Assembly (NCBI RefSeq): GCF_002797735.1
Contig: NZ_PGFG01000001.1
Span: forward strand, 2,108,001-2,172,000
Reading direction: 5' to 3'
Source of the DNA: Thermoflavifilum aggregans
GTDB taxonomy: Bacteria; Bacteroidota; Bacteroidia; Chitinophagales; Chitinophagaceae
Length of the DNA stretch: 64,000 nt
The notes beneath the pieces were generated by a model. That model had not been told where the DNA came from, did no database searches, and saw only the letters and a program-made list of their open reading frames with translations. Below, piece by piece: positions 8,839 to 18,721 of the stretch; position 1 is the stretch's first letter, and the number at the start of each line of letters is the position of its first letter. Both the position numbers and the translations under genes were made by a program.

Positions 8839-10525
8839 GATTAAATTTACAGGATTAAACACATTCCATATGCTTCGCCCTGCTTATGTCATTGGCCTCT
8901 GCCTGTGTCTGCAGATCAACATTACATACGGCCAACAAGATACAATTACTCCGGAAATTGTACAATCGGCTTCCCGCTTGATAGACATGCAATTTTCTGT
9001 TCCGGAAATGGATTCCATGCTGGATGGATTGCGCGATTACCGAAACGATTATCGTCGGTTTCACCAATACATGCTGGCAAATGCCGATGCTTTACCCCTC
9101 TGGTTTGATCCCGTTCTTCCGGGCATGAAGATGGATACAGTCCAAAAATCTATTCGGTGGAATATTCCGAAGGATGTACCGCTCCCAGCCAACCGGAATG
9201 AGCTGGCATATTATTCAATTCTGCAGCTGGCGGGGTTGCTGCGTGAAAAGAAGATCAGCTCCGTGGAATTAACCCGCTTTTTCATAGATCGGTTGAAAAA
9301 ATATGGTCCTTTGCTGCATTGCGTGGTATCGATTCCGGAAGAAATAGCAATGGAAGAAGCCCGCAAAGCCGATGAAGATTTTGCAAAGGGCATTGACCGC
9401 GGACCTTTGCAGGGTATTCCGTATGGAGTGAAAGATTTGTTTGCTGTGAAAGGCACCTATACCACTTGGGGAACGCCTCCATACCGGAACCAGCGTATTG
9501 ATGAAACGGCTTATGTGGTGCAAAAGCTGCAGGCTGCCGGGGCTGTGCTGGTAGCCAAGCTTTCCCTAGGTGAGCTGGCTATGGATGATGTGTGGTTTGG
9601 CGGGCTTACCCGCAATCCATGGGATACGGCCCATGGTTCGAGTGGCTCATCTGCCGGTTCTGCAGCTGCAACGGTGGCCGGCTTGGTACCTTTTGCGCTG
9701 GGTACGGAAACCTGGGGCTCGATTGTATCACCTAGCACTGTCTGCGGAGCTCTTGGGCTGCGCCCTACCTTTGGCAGCATCAGCCGCACCGGAGCTATGA
9801 CGCTGGCCTGGAGCTCTGATAAAATCGGACCTCTTTGCCGGACAGCCGAAGATGCAGCTATCGTATTTGCCGCGATCCACGGTACAGACGGCATCGATAA
9901 AGCCGCCCGCTTTGCAGCTTTCAACTATCATCCGGATGCCGACGTGCGTACATTTACCGTTGCTTATGCCAGCAACTGGATTGATACCCTTCCTGAAAAT
10001 CATCATATCAAACAAGCGATGAGGGTGTTTCAAAACATGGGTGTAAAGCTAATTCCCATTGTGTTTCCCGATTCCTTTCCGGCAGATGCAATTCTCAGAG
10101 TGATTGTTGGCGCAGAATCTGCTGCCGCTTTCGATCCTCTCACACGCAGCCATCGGGATAGTCTCATGGTACAGCAACGAAAATATTCATGGCCCAATCA
10201 ATTCCGTACTTCACGCTTCATTCCCGCCGTAGAATACCTGAATGCACAACGGTTACGCTATCAGATCATGCAACAGGTGGATCCCTTGCTCAATCAGTAC
10301 GATGCTATTCTGGTGCCCACATTCGCCGGTCAGCAGCTGGCATTAACCAATCTTACGGGTCATCCGGTAGTTTCAGTACCCGATGGCTTCCGTGCGAACG
10401 ATACACCCACCAGTTTTACCCTGATCGGTAAACTCTTTGGTGAAGCAGCTATCCTGGAACTGGCGCAGCAATATCAGCTCAACAGCGGATGGTACAAGCA
10501 TCACCCGCCCCTGTTCAGTAACTGA
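8837..10525 (+). CDS. Secreted amidase-signature enzyme
   Basis: This 562-residue protein is an amidase-signature hydrolase with the Ser-cisSer-Lys triad: K199 in GVKDLF, S271 in GSSGSSAGS and the nucleophile S295 in GTETWGSIVSP. The 24-residue spacing of the two serines matches the family. The N-terminus carries a hydrophobic signal sequence (YVIGLCLCLQINITYG), so it acts in the periplasm. About 110 residues of lead sequence precede the amidase fold. The ATG at 8870 is an alternative start that gives a more compact signal peptide and leaves the palindrome outside the gene; I keep the longer form only because nothing excludes it. It is not GatA: there is no gatB/gatC nearby and GatA is cytoplasmic. 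The substrate is unknown. Confidence 0.88.
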   Translation: MIKFTGLNTFHMLRPAYVIGLCLCLQINITYGQQDTITPEIVQSASRLIDMQFSVPEMDSMLDGLRDYRNDYRRFHQYMLANADALPLWFDPVLPGMKMDTVQKSIRWNIPKDVPLPANRNELAYYSILQLAGLLREKKISSVELTRFFIDRLKKYGPLLHCVVSIPEEIAMEEARKADEDFAKGIDRGPLQGIPYGVKDLFAVKGTYTTWGTPPYRNQRIDETAYVVQKLQAAGAVLVAKLSLGELAMDDVWFGGLTRNPWDTAHGSSGSSAGSAAATVAGLVPFALGTETWGSIVSPSTVCGALGLRPTFGSISRTGAMTLAWSSDKIGPLCRTAEDAAIVFAAIHGTDGIDKAARFAAFNYHPDADVRTFTVAYASNWIDTLPENHHIKQAMRVFQNMGVKLIPIVFPDSFPADAILRVIVGAESAAAFDPLTRSHRDSLMVQQRKYSWPNQFRTSRFIPAVEYLNAQRLRYQIMQQVDPLLNQYDAILVPTFAGQQLALTNLTGHPVVSVPDGFRANDTPTSFTLIGKLFGEAAILELAQQYQLNSGWYKHHPPLFSN

Positions 10526-10581
10526 TTGCATACATCCGGCAACCGTTAAGGCTATATTCCTGTCCTTAGCTTTGAATATGG

Positions 10582-10589
10582 TATTTTTG
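10582..10589 (+). promoter_or_regulatory. -7 element upstream of tamB
   Basis: TATTTTTG matches TAnnTTTG exactly and lies 27 bases before the tamB ATG. No TTG box is present at the usual spacing, so only the -7 half is supported. Confidence 0.4.
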
Positions 10590-10616
10590 TTGAAGGAATA
10601 TGGATAGGGTTTTATC

Positions 10617-13600
10617 ATGCGGGGATTTAAAAAATTACTGAAGATTGTGGCATTTCTGGCGCTGGGACTGGTTGCGCTGGCCCTGCTGCTGAATGTTGTG
10701 GTGAATATTCCGGCCGTTCAGAATTTTCTCGTGAAAAAAGTCACCGATCAACTGTCGGCTCAGCTTCATACCCGCGTAAGTATTGCCCACGTGCAACTTC
10801 AGCTTTTTAACCGGCTGCAGATAAGCCAAGCCTATGTGGAAGATCAGCGGCATGACACCTTGCTGTATGCTGGCAATGTACAACTGCGCATTACCGACTT
10901 CTTTTTCCTAAGCAAACATCCGGTTATTCATTTCCTGGCTCTGAAAGATGTAAAGCTTCAGCTCGCACGCCAGCCCGGTGATAGCGTTTGGAATTATCAG
11001 TTTTTGCTGGATGCATTTTCATCTGGCAAAAGTTCTTCCACACAAAACCAGCCGATTAATCTTCCCGATATCCGGCATATTGCATTGACAAATATCCGTA
11101 TGGATCAAACAGACGGCTGGGCCGGACAGGATATGCATCTCAGCCTGGCTGCACTTGATATGCAGGCACAACGAACAGATTTTCGCCAACGGAAGCTTAT
11201 CATCCGAAACCTAAGCCTTACAGATCCTTCCTTTAGTTTATATCAGTATCCAGCCACAGCTCCGGCCGATACAACTTCTTCATCTGCATCAGCAACCCCG
11301 GAAACAGATCAATGGAATCCTGATCACTGGCAGATACTTGTCAGGTCTTTACACATACAAAACGGTTCATTTGCCATTGATGATACCAGCCGGCTGGTGG
11401 ATGCGCCTTATTTCGATCCTGCACATATTCATATTCACCACATCATGCTGCAAATGGATAGCCTGCAGTTGCAACAGGATACTTTTACCACACGTCTGAA
11501 GCTTGCAGCTGCGGAGCGCAGCGGATTTCAGATCCAATCCCTCACCTGCCGGTTTAAATTTTCACCGGTGATCATGGAATTCAGCCAGCTGGATCTGCAA
11601 ACGGGCCATAGCCATCTGGGAGATTATTACGCTATGCATTTCAGACATTTTGCAGATATGAGCGATTACATTCACCGGGTAACCATGGTGGCTCATATTC
11701 AACAAGCCCGTTTGCATTCTGATGATATTGCCTACTTTGCTCCTGCTCTGCAGTCATGGCATTCGCAAATGATTATCAGCGGTGATGCAAGGGGTACTGT
11801 GAATGATCTGCGCATCAGACACCTGGAACTGCAGGCCGGCAAACGCAGCCTGCTGCAAGCCAGCCTGCAAATCAACGGTCTGCCCGATATACAGGAAACT
11901 TTTCTGGATGCAGAAATCACACGCCTGACAACCAACAACACGGATCTTCAACGCTGGGTACCGGTACTCAGCAATTCTTTACCCGTTAATCTTTCCGCAC
12001 TTGGCACCATCAACTTCAATGGTAACTTCACGGGATTTCTGCATGATTTTGTTGCCTATGGCAATTTTTCCACTGCAATAGGATTTGTACATTCTGACCT
12101 GAACATGAAACTGGGAAAATATCATACTCCTATTTATTCCGGAAAACTCTCTGCCCGTGAATTTGATCTGGGTAAATTTCTCAATACTGAGGCGTTAGGG
12201 CCTACTACCTTTCAAACACAACTGAATGGACAAGGGCTGAATCTGAACACGTTGAATGCCCGGTTAACAGGCGATTTCACCAAACTCACAATCAAACAAT
12301 ATCCCTATCAGCATCTGCACATACAGGGAGTGTTTCAAAAAAAATTGTTTGATGGCCAGCTGACCGTCCGTGATACCAATGCCAATCTGGATTTCAAAGG
12401 AACCATTGACCTGAATGATTCTTTACCGCATTTTGATTTTCTATCCACCATCCATCATGCAGATCTCAGAAACCTGTTGCTGACAGATGATTCCATTGCT
12501 TTTAGTGGCCAGCTCGATCTGCATATGCAAGGCAATAAAATAGACAATTTTCTGGGTAGTATCAGGTTATACAACGTAAATCTGCTGAAAAACAAGCAAC
12601 GGATCGCTTTTGATTCCTTGCATATAGAATCAAAAATAGACAGCGGTGATGCAAAATTGCTGACTGTTCAGGGAAATGAAGTGAAAGGTTATCTGCAGGG
12701 GCATTTCAATCTGCAACATCTGCCTGCTGCTTTTCAATTGTTTTTAAGCCAATATTTTCCGAGTTATATTCAAAAACCTACCGGATGGTTGCCTGATGAA
12801 AATTTTCGTTTTTCTATTCAAACCCAACATGTAGATCCTTATCTCAAAGCTTTCACACATGGCTGGGCAGGCATGGACAACATGAGCCTGAATGGTTCTA
12901 TCAACATGCTCACAAACGCTTTGCAATTGCAGGCTGATATACCTTATTTTTCCTATCAATCCATACAATGGCATAACGTGCATGTACACGCACAGGGTAA
13001 TCTGCAAAAACTTTCGTTGCAAACAGATATTGAAGCCATCATGACAGGTGACAGCCTGCTGGCTCCGCAAACCAGCGTAGTGGCTCAGGCTGCTCATGAT
13101 ACTTCATTCATTTCGCTGCAAAGCAGCCTGCCCCGCTATCAGATCAATGCAGAATTATATGCACGGCTGGTTACCCGCCCTACCTATGTAAAAATGCAAT
13201 TGCTCAACGCAGCCATCCTGCTGAATGACAAAGAATGGTACGTAAATGAACAAAATGAAATTGATCTGCAAAACCAACAATTACGCATTAACAATCTTAC
13301 ATTCTACCAAAACAATCAGCAGATTCATCTGCAATCTGACAGCCTGGGCGAAACATACCGCATCCATCTGCAGGATTTGATTGTAAGTGATTTTTCAAAT
13401 CTGTTCATGCAGCAAACTCGGCTCGAAGGACTTGCAACAGGTGATATCATCATCAAACATCCATTCCAACAGATGGAACTACAGATGAATCTGCAGCAGG
13501 CCGACACCCGGCTGAACAATCAGGAATTGGGTGATTTGCAATTGCAGGCACAATATCAGCAATCCGATCAACTGCTGCAATTCCAGATTTTATCTCCGCA

Positions 13601-15413
13601 ATTTTCCGGAAAAGGGATGCTTGATTTTGCACATGCTGAAATAACCACAACAGGAAATTTATCTCTCAGGTCTGCAAACCTTCGCACATTAAATCCCTAT
13701 CTCACGGATTATGTAAGTCAGGTTCAGGGGTTTGCAACAGGTAATATCAGCTGGAACGGTACATTGGATACGCTGAATGTAACAAGCAATCTGCGTCTGG
13801 ATAGCCTCGGCATGAAAGTCAATTACCTAGGTACATCTTATGTGTTTGCACCTGTTACGCTGCAAATTACACCTCAGCTGATCCGGTTCTCACCTGCAAA
13901 TTTGTTTGATGACAAAGGGAATCAGGCACAGCTGAGTGGTGAAATTACACATAATCATTTCCGTGATTTGCGGTTTAATCTGCACTTGCAGACACAGCAG
14001 TTTCATTTCTTGCACACCACTTATTTCGATAATCAATCTTATTACGGCGATGCTTTTGCTGCTGGCAATATCAGCTTTACCGGCCCGCTAAACAATATGC
14101 AGATGCTCATTCGGGCCACACCTATGCCAGGCACACATTTGTATTTGCCTATATCAGACAGCAAAGACATCGGCCAGCATGATTTTATTGTATTTAAAAC
14201 CTACGGGAGTGAAATAACCCAGGTGAAACGTGCACCCAAAGATGTGGATCTCAACATTCATCTGTTGGCCGAAATGAACACCAATGCACAAATCGATGTT
14301 ATTCTCGATGCCAATACAGGAGATGCTATCACTGCGACCGGTAACGGCACATTAAACATGAGCATTTCACTGAATGGCAATATGAGTATGTATGGCACCT
14401 ATACCATTGAAGAAGGTACCTATACATTTACCTTTCAGCGGTTAATCCCAAAACGTTTCCAGATTGATCCGGGCAGCACTATTACTTGGAATGGCAGCCC
14501 ATATGATGCTTACGTGAATGTTACAGCCGTATATCATGTACCTGGCGGTGCAAGCCTTTACAACCTGCTAGCCGCCGAGGCAGCAAACAATCCAGGCTTG
14601 TACGGCCCGGATCTGATGCGTACCCAGCGTGTAGATGTGAATCTGAAACTTACCGGTAAACTCACGAAACCTGATATCAACTTCAGCATTGATCTGCCCG
14701 ATGAAGAAGTTGGCGGCAGCTATGCCATTACCCGTTTGAAACAAATTACACAAGACCCGAATCAACTGCTGAACCAGGTAGTGGGCTTGCTGATTTTCGG
14801 GCAATTTCTTCCGGAAGCCAATACTGCTGCCAGCTCCAATACCAATTTGCTTCGCTCAGGAGGCCTTAGCAGCGTAGGTGCTATTCTTTCTTCCCAAGGC
14901 ACTTCACAGCTGAATAATTTGCTTAATCGAGTGCTAAAAGATAAAACCTTAGGCATACAATTAAATTACAATCCTTACTCAGCCAGCCTTTCCGAAGGAG
15001 ATGCCCTGCAACGCAATGCCCTTTCGGTAGGCATCACCAAATCATTCCTCAACAATCGTATCCGCGTGGAGATAGGCCCCCAATGGGACTGGGGTCGGAG
15101 TTATGGTCCGTACAACTATACGAGTTATTTTGATCCTATCGGCGACTTTCAGTTTGAATATTTCGTAACGCCCGACGGCCGCATCAGGCTCACAGCCTTC
15201 CGCAGAAGCAGTTACAATGTATTGCTGGAAAATGATCGTACCATCTACGGTATGGGCATCTCTTACAAACGGCAGTTCGATTATCTGTATGATCATTTCT
15301 TTGGTAAAAAGCCCACGGACAGCTCACAGATGCCTGTATCCGATCATCCGGCTACTACATATCCATCCGATTCAACAAACACAAAAAAAACCTCATTCGA
15401 TGAACAGCCTTGA
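10617..15413 (+). CDS. tamB: TamB-like translocation/assembly module protein (DUF490)
   Basis: This 1598-residue protein has one N-terminal transmembrane anchor (about residues 8-30) followed by a long, repetitive beta-rich periplasmic body. It ends with the TamB/DUF490 C-terminal domain (from about 1220: NAQIDVILDANTGDAI, then NGNMSMYGTYTIEEGTYTF). TamB/AsmA-like proteins form a hydrophobic groove across the periplasm; they have been linked to outer-membrane protein assembly and, more recently, to phospholipid transport to the outer membrane. The N-terminus resembles AsmA (VNIPAVQNFLVKKVTDQLSAQL). No tamA/BamA homologue is next to it here. The stop lies 14 bases inside the pepT gene, so the two overlap. 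Confidence 0.92.
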   Translation: MRGFKKLLKIVAFLALGLVALALLLNVVVNIPAVQNFLVKKVTDQLSAQLHTRVSIAHVQLQLFNRLQISQAYVEDQRHDTLLYAGNVQLRITDFFFLSKHPVIHFLALKDVKLQLARQPGDSVWNYQFLLDAFSSGKSSSTQNQPINLPDIRHIALTNIRMDQTDGWAGQDMHLSLAALDMQAQRTDFRQRKLIIRNLSLTDPSFSLYQYPATAPADTTSSSASATPETDQWNPDHWQILVRSLHIQNGSFAIDDTSRLVDAPYFDPAHIHIHHIMLQMDSLQLQQDTFTTRLKLAAAERSGFQIQSLTCRFKFSPVIMEFSQLDLQTGHSHLGDYYAMHFRHFADMSDYIHRVTMVAHIQQARLHSDDIAYFAPALQSWHSQMIISGDARGTVNDLRIRHLELQAGKRSLLQASLQINGLPDIQETFLDAEITRLTTNNTDLQRWVPVLSNSLPVNLSALGTINFNGNFTGFLHDFVAYGNFSTAIGFVHSDLNMKLGKYHTPIYSGKLSAREFDLGKFLNTEALGPTTFQTQLNGQGLNLNTLNARLTGDFTKLTIKQYPYQHLHIQGVFQKKLFDGQLTVRDTNANLDFKGTIDLNDSLPHFDFLSTIHHADLRNLLLTDDSIAFSGQLDLHMQGNKIDNFLGSIRLYNVNLLKNKQRIAFDSLHIESKIDSGDAKLLTVQGNEVKGYLQGHFNLQHLPAAFQLFLSQYFPSYIQKPTGWLPDENFRFSIQTQHVDPYLKAFTHGWAGMDNMSLNGSINMLTNALQLQADIPYFSYQSIQWHNVHVHAQGNLQKLSLQTDIEAIMTGDSLLAPQTSVVAQAAHDTSFISLQSSLPRYQINAELYARLVTRPTYVKMQLLNAAILLNDKEWYVNEQNEIDLQNQQLRINNLTFYQNNQQIHLQSDSLGETYRIHLQDLIVSDFSNLFMQQTRLEGLATGDIIIKHPFQQMELQMNLQQADTRLNNQELGDLQLQAQYQQSDQLLQFQILSPQFSGKGMLDFAHAEITTTGNLSLRSANLRTLNPYLTDYVSQVQGFATGNISWNGTLDTLNVTSNLRLDSLGMKVNYLGTSYVFAPVTLQITPQLIRFSPANLFDDKGNQAQLSGEITHNHFRDLRFNLHLQTQQFHFLHTTYFDNQSYYGDAFAAGNISFTGPLNNMQMLIRATPMPGTHLYLPISDSKDIGQHDFIVFKTYGSEITQVKRAPKDVDLNIHLLAEMNTNAQIDVILDANTGDAITATGNGTLNMSISLNGNMSMYGTYTIEEGTYTFTFQRLIPKRFQIDPGSTITWNGSPYDAYVNVTAVYHVPGGASLYNLLAAEAANNPGLYGPDLMRTQRVDVNLKLTGKLTKPDINFSIDLPDEEVGGSYAITRLKQITQDPNQLLNQVVGLLIFGQFLPEANTAASSNTNLLRSGGLSSVGAILSSQGTSQLNNLLNRVLKDKTLGIQLNYNPYSASLSEGDALQRNALSVGITKSFLNNRIRVEIGPQWDWGRSYGPYNYTSYFDPIGDFQFEYFVTPDGRIRLTAFRRSSYNVLLENDRTIYGMGISYKRQFDYLYDHFFGKKPTDSSQMPVSDHPATTYPSDSTNTKKTSFDEQP

Positions 15414-16650
15414 TTTTTCGCATTATCAATTCACCGTTGCTGAACGGTTCCTCCGTTACGTGCAAATCCATACACAGGCGGATCCCTTTTCATCGGCTAC
15501 TCCATCCACGCCCGGACAAAAAGATTTAGGGCGGCTGCTTCTGGATGAACTGCATCAGATGGGACTTGAAGCCGAAATGGATGAATATGGCTATGTATAT
15601 GCAACCCTGCCTTCCAATCAAACACATGCCATACCCGTGATTTGTTTTTGTGCACACATGGACACATCTCCTGATTGCAGCGGCGAAGGCGTGAAACCTA
15701 TTGTCCACCGCAACTATCAGGGAGAAGATCTGGTTTTACCCGACGATCCTTCGCAGATTATCCGGATGAAGGATTTCCCCGAACTGCAGCAACAAATCGG
15801 TCATGATATCATTACGGCATCGGGTACCACTTTACTGGGTGCCGATGATAAATCAGGTATAGCCATCATTATGGATGCCCTGCATTACTGGATTTCGCAT
15901 CCTGAACAACCCCACGGCGAGATTCGGGTTTTGTTTACGGTTGATGAAGAAATCGGCCGGGGTGTGGATCATGTGAACCTGCAAAAATTACGTGCCAATG
16001 TAGCTTATACGCTGGATGGTGAATCAGCCGGTCACCTGGAAGATGAAAATTTCTGTGCAGATCAGGTGGTGGTGCAAATACATGGCATATCCGCCCATCC
16101 AGGGTATGCCCGTGGCAGAATGATCAATGCAATGAAGCTAGCAGCCGCCCTGATTGACAGCCTGCCCGGCGAGCTATCCCCGGAAGCTACTTCCGGCAAA
16201 CAGGGTTTCATTCATCCCCTGCATATCGAGGGAAATGTGGAAACCGTGACCATTCATTTTCTGATCCGGCATTTTGAAGAAAACGGACTGAAAGAATATG
16301 AACAACTCCTGGAAAGGCTTGTTAAACAACAGGTAAACCGATTCCCCGGCGCAACATATGAATGGAAGTGCCAGGAGCAATACCGAAACATGAAATATGT
16401 GCTGGATCAGCATCCTGAAGTCGTTCGCTATGCAGAAGAAGCCATTCGCCGCACAGGCCTGCAACCTGTGCATCATGCGATCAGAGGAGGCACCGATGGA
16501 GCACGGCTTTCCTTTATGGGTCTACCCTGTCCAAACCTGTTCACCGGCCAACACGCTTTCCACTCGAAAAAAGAATGGATCAGCATACAGGACATGCAAA
16601 AAGCCGTGGAAACCCTGGTGCACCTGGCCGAAATCTGGGCCACCCGCTGA
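15400..16650 (+). CDS. pepT: Peptidase T (tripeptide aminopeptidase)
   Basis: This 416-residue M20 metallopeptidase removes the N-terminal residue from tripeptides in the cytoplasm. The dinuclear zinc site is visible as CAHMDTSPD, GADDKSG and DEEIGRG (catalytic Glu in the EE pair), and the dimerisation domain has the family motif ISAHPGYARGRMINA. GGTDGARLSFMG and the late HSKKEW segment match PepT closely. The start at 15400 is chosen because MNSLDFSHY begins the conserved fold; the longer in-frame extension reads through tamB. It overlaps tamB by 14 bases. Length is normal for PepT. Confidence 0.95.
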   Translation: MNSLDFSHYQFTVAERFLRYVQIHTQADPFSSATPSTPGQKDLGRLLLDELHQMGLEAEMDEYGYVYATLPSNQTHAIPVICFCAHMDTSPDCSGEGVKPIVHRNYQGEDLVLPDDPSQIIRMKDFPELQQQIGHDIITASGTTLLGADDKSGIAIIMDALHYWISHPEQPHGEIRVLFTVDEEIGRGVDHVNLQKLRANVAYTLDGESAGHLEDENFCADQVVVQIHGISAHPGYARGRMINAMKLAAALIDSLPGELSPEATSGKQGFIHPLHIEGNVETVTIHFLIRHFEENGLKEYEQLLERLVKQQVNRFPGATYEWKCQEQYRNMKYVLDQHPEVVRYAEEAIRRTGLQPVHHAIRGGTDGARLSFMGLPCPNLFTGQHAFHSKKEWISIQDMQKAVETLVHLAEIWATR

Positions 16651-16706
16651 TAAACTGAAAAAAATATGACTGCCTATATGGCAATAAATATCAGTTTTGC
16701 ATGAAA

Positions 16707-16741
16707 TTTGTAAGAAAATGTTAAAGAAAGTTGTACCTTTG
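16707..16741 (+). promoter_or_regulatory. Promoter of the 132-residue unknown gene
   Basis: TTTG at 16707-16710 and TACCTTTG at 16734-16741 form both halves of the Bacteroidota consensus with a 23-base spacer, at the long end of the accepted range. The transcript would start about 20 bases before the ATG at 16767. Confidence 0.55.
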
Positions 16742-16766
16742 CAACTAAAGGGTTAAACCCTCGATC

Positions 16767-17165
16767 ATGAAAAAATGGCCAGTAATCGGAATTTGTCTTA
16801 TTATCATCAGTTCACTATTGCTGAGCCAGCATATATTTTGCAAAAACCATCGGGAAAGCCTTCCTCGTATCCAGCCCGCAGGCCGCGTGGTGAAAGATCC
16901 TCCGGCTGATACCCTTTTTAATATTTTCTCGCATCGTTCTCCCTTACTGATCTGGGGGCGATATGACTCGTTCAAGACCTTTCAGTTCAAAGGAAACTAC
17001 TGGGAATCCATTCTTACACACAAAAATACACTCTACCTGCGTAGCATTACAACTTATCAGCAAGGCAATGTAATCTACATCGTGCCTGAACAGTTTACAC
17101 TTTCCACACAACCTTTGCCTGCTCCGGGGCCAGAAAAATCACGTACTCAGCTGAACAACAAATAA
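16767..17165 (+). CDS. Small membrane-anchored or secreted protein, unknown
   Basis: I do not recognise this 132-residue protein. It starts with a hydrophobic segment (VIGICLIIISSLLLSQHIF) that could be a signal peptide or an anchor. The remaining roughly 100 residues have no repeat or catalytic motif that I can name; the middle part (WGRYDSFKTFQFKGNYWESIL) is rich in aromatic residues and the end is Pro-rich and polar. It has its own good promoter and stands alone on the plus strand between pepT and the convergent DUF4412-like gene. The promoter and the signal-like start support a real gene. Confidence 0.6.
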   Translation: MKKWPVIGICLIIISSLLLSQHIFCKNHRESLPRIQPAGRVVKDPPADTLFNIFSHRSPLLIWGRYDSFKTFQFKGNYWESILTHKNTLYLRSITTYQQGNVIYIVPEQFTLSTQPLPAPGPEKSRTQLNNK

Positions 17166-17182
17166 TGATTTGTTCATTATTT
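17160..17182. terminator. AT-rich hairpin between convergent genes
   Basis: AAATAATGA (17160-17168), a 5-base loop, and TCATTATTT (17174-17182) form a perfect 9-bp stem that includes both stop codons of the convergent genes. It has no GC content to speak of, so it may be only a weak bidirectional terminator. Confidence 0.3.
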
Positions 17183-17837
17183 ATTGCATAAACTCATCGG
17201 GATTTACCTCCCGATAACCTGAGCGTGGAATGTCGAATGTGCTCATGGGCAGTGGAGTTAAATCAATTTTTTCTGCTGTAATTGTCATTTTCAGATTTTG
17301 TATCGTGAGCTGATATTCCAGTGGAAATCCCTTTAATCCTGCAAACATCTGATCAGCTGAATATTCGCCTTCAGGCATTAATTGCGTTGTATAATACACA
17401 GGAAAAGTAGTACCATCAGGCAAATGAGCAATAGCCAGTTTGCATGGATAACCTGCAATGTTTTTGCTGCCGATTGTATCAGTAAAAGTAATGCCACGAT
17501 ATGGATTCGGACGTTTGCGCAACTGCTCAGCATTCAGTTTCATCATATACTTGTTGCCCATGGTTTCAATCAAAAAAGTAAATGTGCTGTCCTGAGTATT
17601 GATATAAATTTGTTGTTTCATCATTTTCAGATCCATATCAATGCGCCGCCACTTGCCTTTGACATACAACGTGTACGTACTGCCCTGAAAGGTATTGGCA
17701 AGCTGTTGATTATTGGCAGGAGCATCCACATTAACGGAGTAATAAATGGTGCCATCTGTAAATACTTTCTGTGAAAAAGCATTCAGACAGAAAACCTGTA
17801 CAGATAAAAGTGTAAACAAAAAAAGCAGATTTTTCAT
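17181..17837 (-). CDS. Secreted DUF4412-like protein
   Basis: The 218-residue product has a clear signal peptide (MKNLLFLFTLLSVQVFCLNAFSQ) and a beta-rich mature part with the plan FTDGTIYYSVNVDAP, DMDLKMMKQQIYINTQDSTFTFLIE, and IAGYPCKLAIAHLPDGTTFPVYYT. This resembles Bacteroidota secreted proteins annotated with DUF4412 or similar, in which a strand repeat ends in a short acidic tail; no enzyme motif is seen. A periplasmic role is likely but the function is unknown. It lies 44 bases after the enoyl-CoA hydratase gene on the same strand and converges with the small unknown gene. Confidence 0.68.
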   Translation of the reverse strand: MKNLLFLFTLLSVQVFCLNAFSQKVFTDGTIYYSVNVDAPANNQQLANTFQGSTYTLYVKGKWRRIDMDLKMMKQQIYINTQDSTFTFLIETMGNKYMMKLNAEQLRKRPNPYRGITFTDTIGSKNIAGYPCKLAIAHLPDGTTFPVYYTTQLMPEGEYSADQMFAGLKGFPLEYQLTIQNLKMTITAEKIDLTPLPMSTFDIPRSGYREVNPDEFMQ

Positions 17838-17881
17838 ACTATATGTTTTAAGTTCATGATAAACGAAAATCAGGCCATGAT

Positions 17882-18661
17882 TTACCAGCGGATAGATTGT
17901 TTGTTCAGGAAAGCATCAATACCCCGATGACAATCAGGATGATTTCTCGCTTCTGCATTGGCTGCTATGGCCATTTTCAGCGCATCGCTGACAGGGATAT
18001 CCTGGATCTGATGCAACAAATTTTTGGTTTGTGTTAACGAAAAAGCAGATGCGCCATATAAAATATTTTCCAATCGCTCTTCTGCTCTTTGCATAAATTC
18101 ATTTGCGGGAAACACTTCATTGATCAGACCTATATCGGCAGCCTGCCGGGCTGATATGAGTTCACCACTCAGCAATAATGCACGGGCCCTGCCTTCTCCG
18201 ATTTTCCTTGTTACAAACACACTTACAATAGCCGGTATAAAACCTATTTTTACTTCTGTAAAACCAAATTTTGCCTCAGGCACGCTGTAACAAAAATCAC
18301 ACACCGCAGCAAGCCCGCATCCGCCGGCAATAGCATGTCCCTGTACCCAGGCAATCACCACCTTATCATGAAAATAAATTTGTTCATATAATTCACACAA
18401 GGCCTGTGATTCCTGGATATGTTGTTGATGACTGAAATGCCTCATACGCTGCAGATGTTCCAGATCAGCACCGGCACTAAATGCAGGGCCATTGGCTTTC
18501 ACGACAATCAGTTTTACTGCTTTATTGTGTTGTGCTTCGGCAAGTGCGTGTTTGATTTCCTCCACAAGCTGCGGATGCAATGCATTCCGCTTTTCAGGCC
18601 TGTTGAGGGTAATATAGGCCACACGATCTTTTACTTCATACAGCAAATGGGAGAATGGCAT
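17882..18661 (-). CDS. Enoyl-CoA hydratase/isomerase family protein
   Basis: This 259-residue crotonase-fold protein would act on acyl-CoA thioesters in the cytoplasm. The oxyanion-hole elements are AFSAGADLEHL and the GHAIAGGCGLAAVCDF helix; the position after GAD where hydratases carry a catalytic Glu is not unambiguous, so hydratase versus isomerase or other crotonase activity is open. The overall sequence is like methylglutaconyl-CoA or general enoyl-CoA hydratases of Bacteroidota. It follows yidC by 60 bases on the same strand. No other beta-oxidation or leucine-degradation gene is next to it. Confidence 0.85.
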   Translation of the reverse strand: MPFSHLLYEVKDRVAYITLNRPEKRNALHPQLVEEIKHALAEAQHNKAVKLIVVKANGPAFSAGADLEHLQRMRHFSHQQHIQESQALCELYEQIYFHDKVVIAWVQGHAIAGGCGLAAVCDFCYSVPEAKFGFTEVKIGFIPAIVSVFVTRKIGEGRARALLLSGELISARQAADIGLINEVFPANEFMQRAEERLENILYGASAFSLTQTKNLLHQIQDIPVSDALKMAIAANAEARNHPDCHRGIDAFLNKQSIRW

Positions 18662-18721
18662 TTTTTAATGAAAGGTAAACAAAAAGCCTGATTCATCAAA
18701 ATACCAATCATTCAACCAGCC

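Noticed and set aside
8837-10525. GatA of the Asp/Glu-tRNA amidotransferase
   Set aside because: It has a signal peptide and no gatB or gatC nearby.
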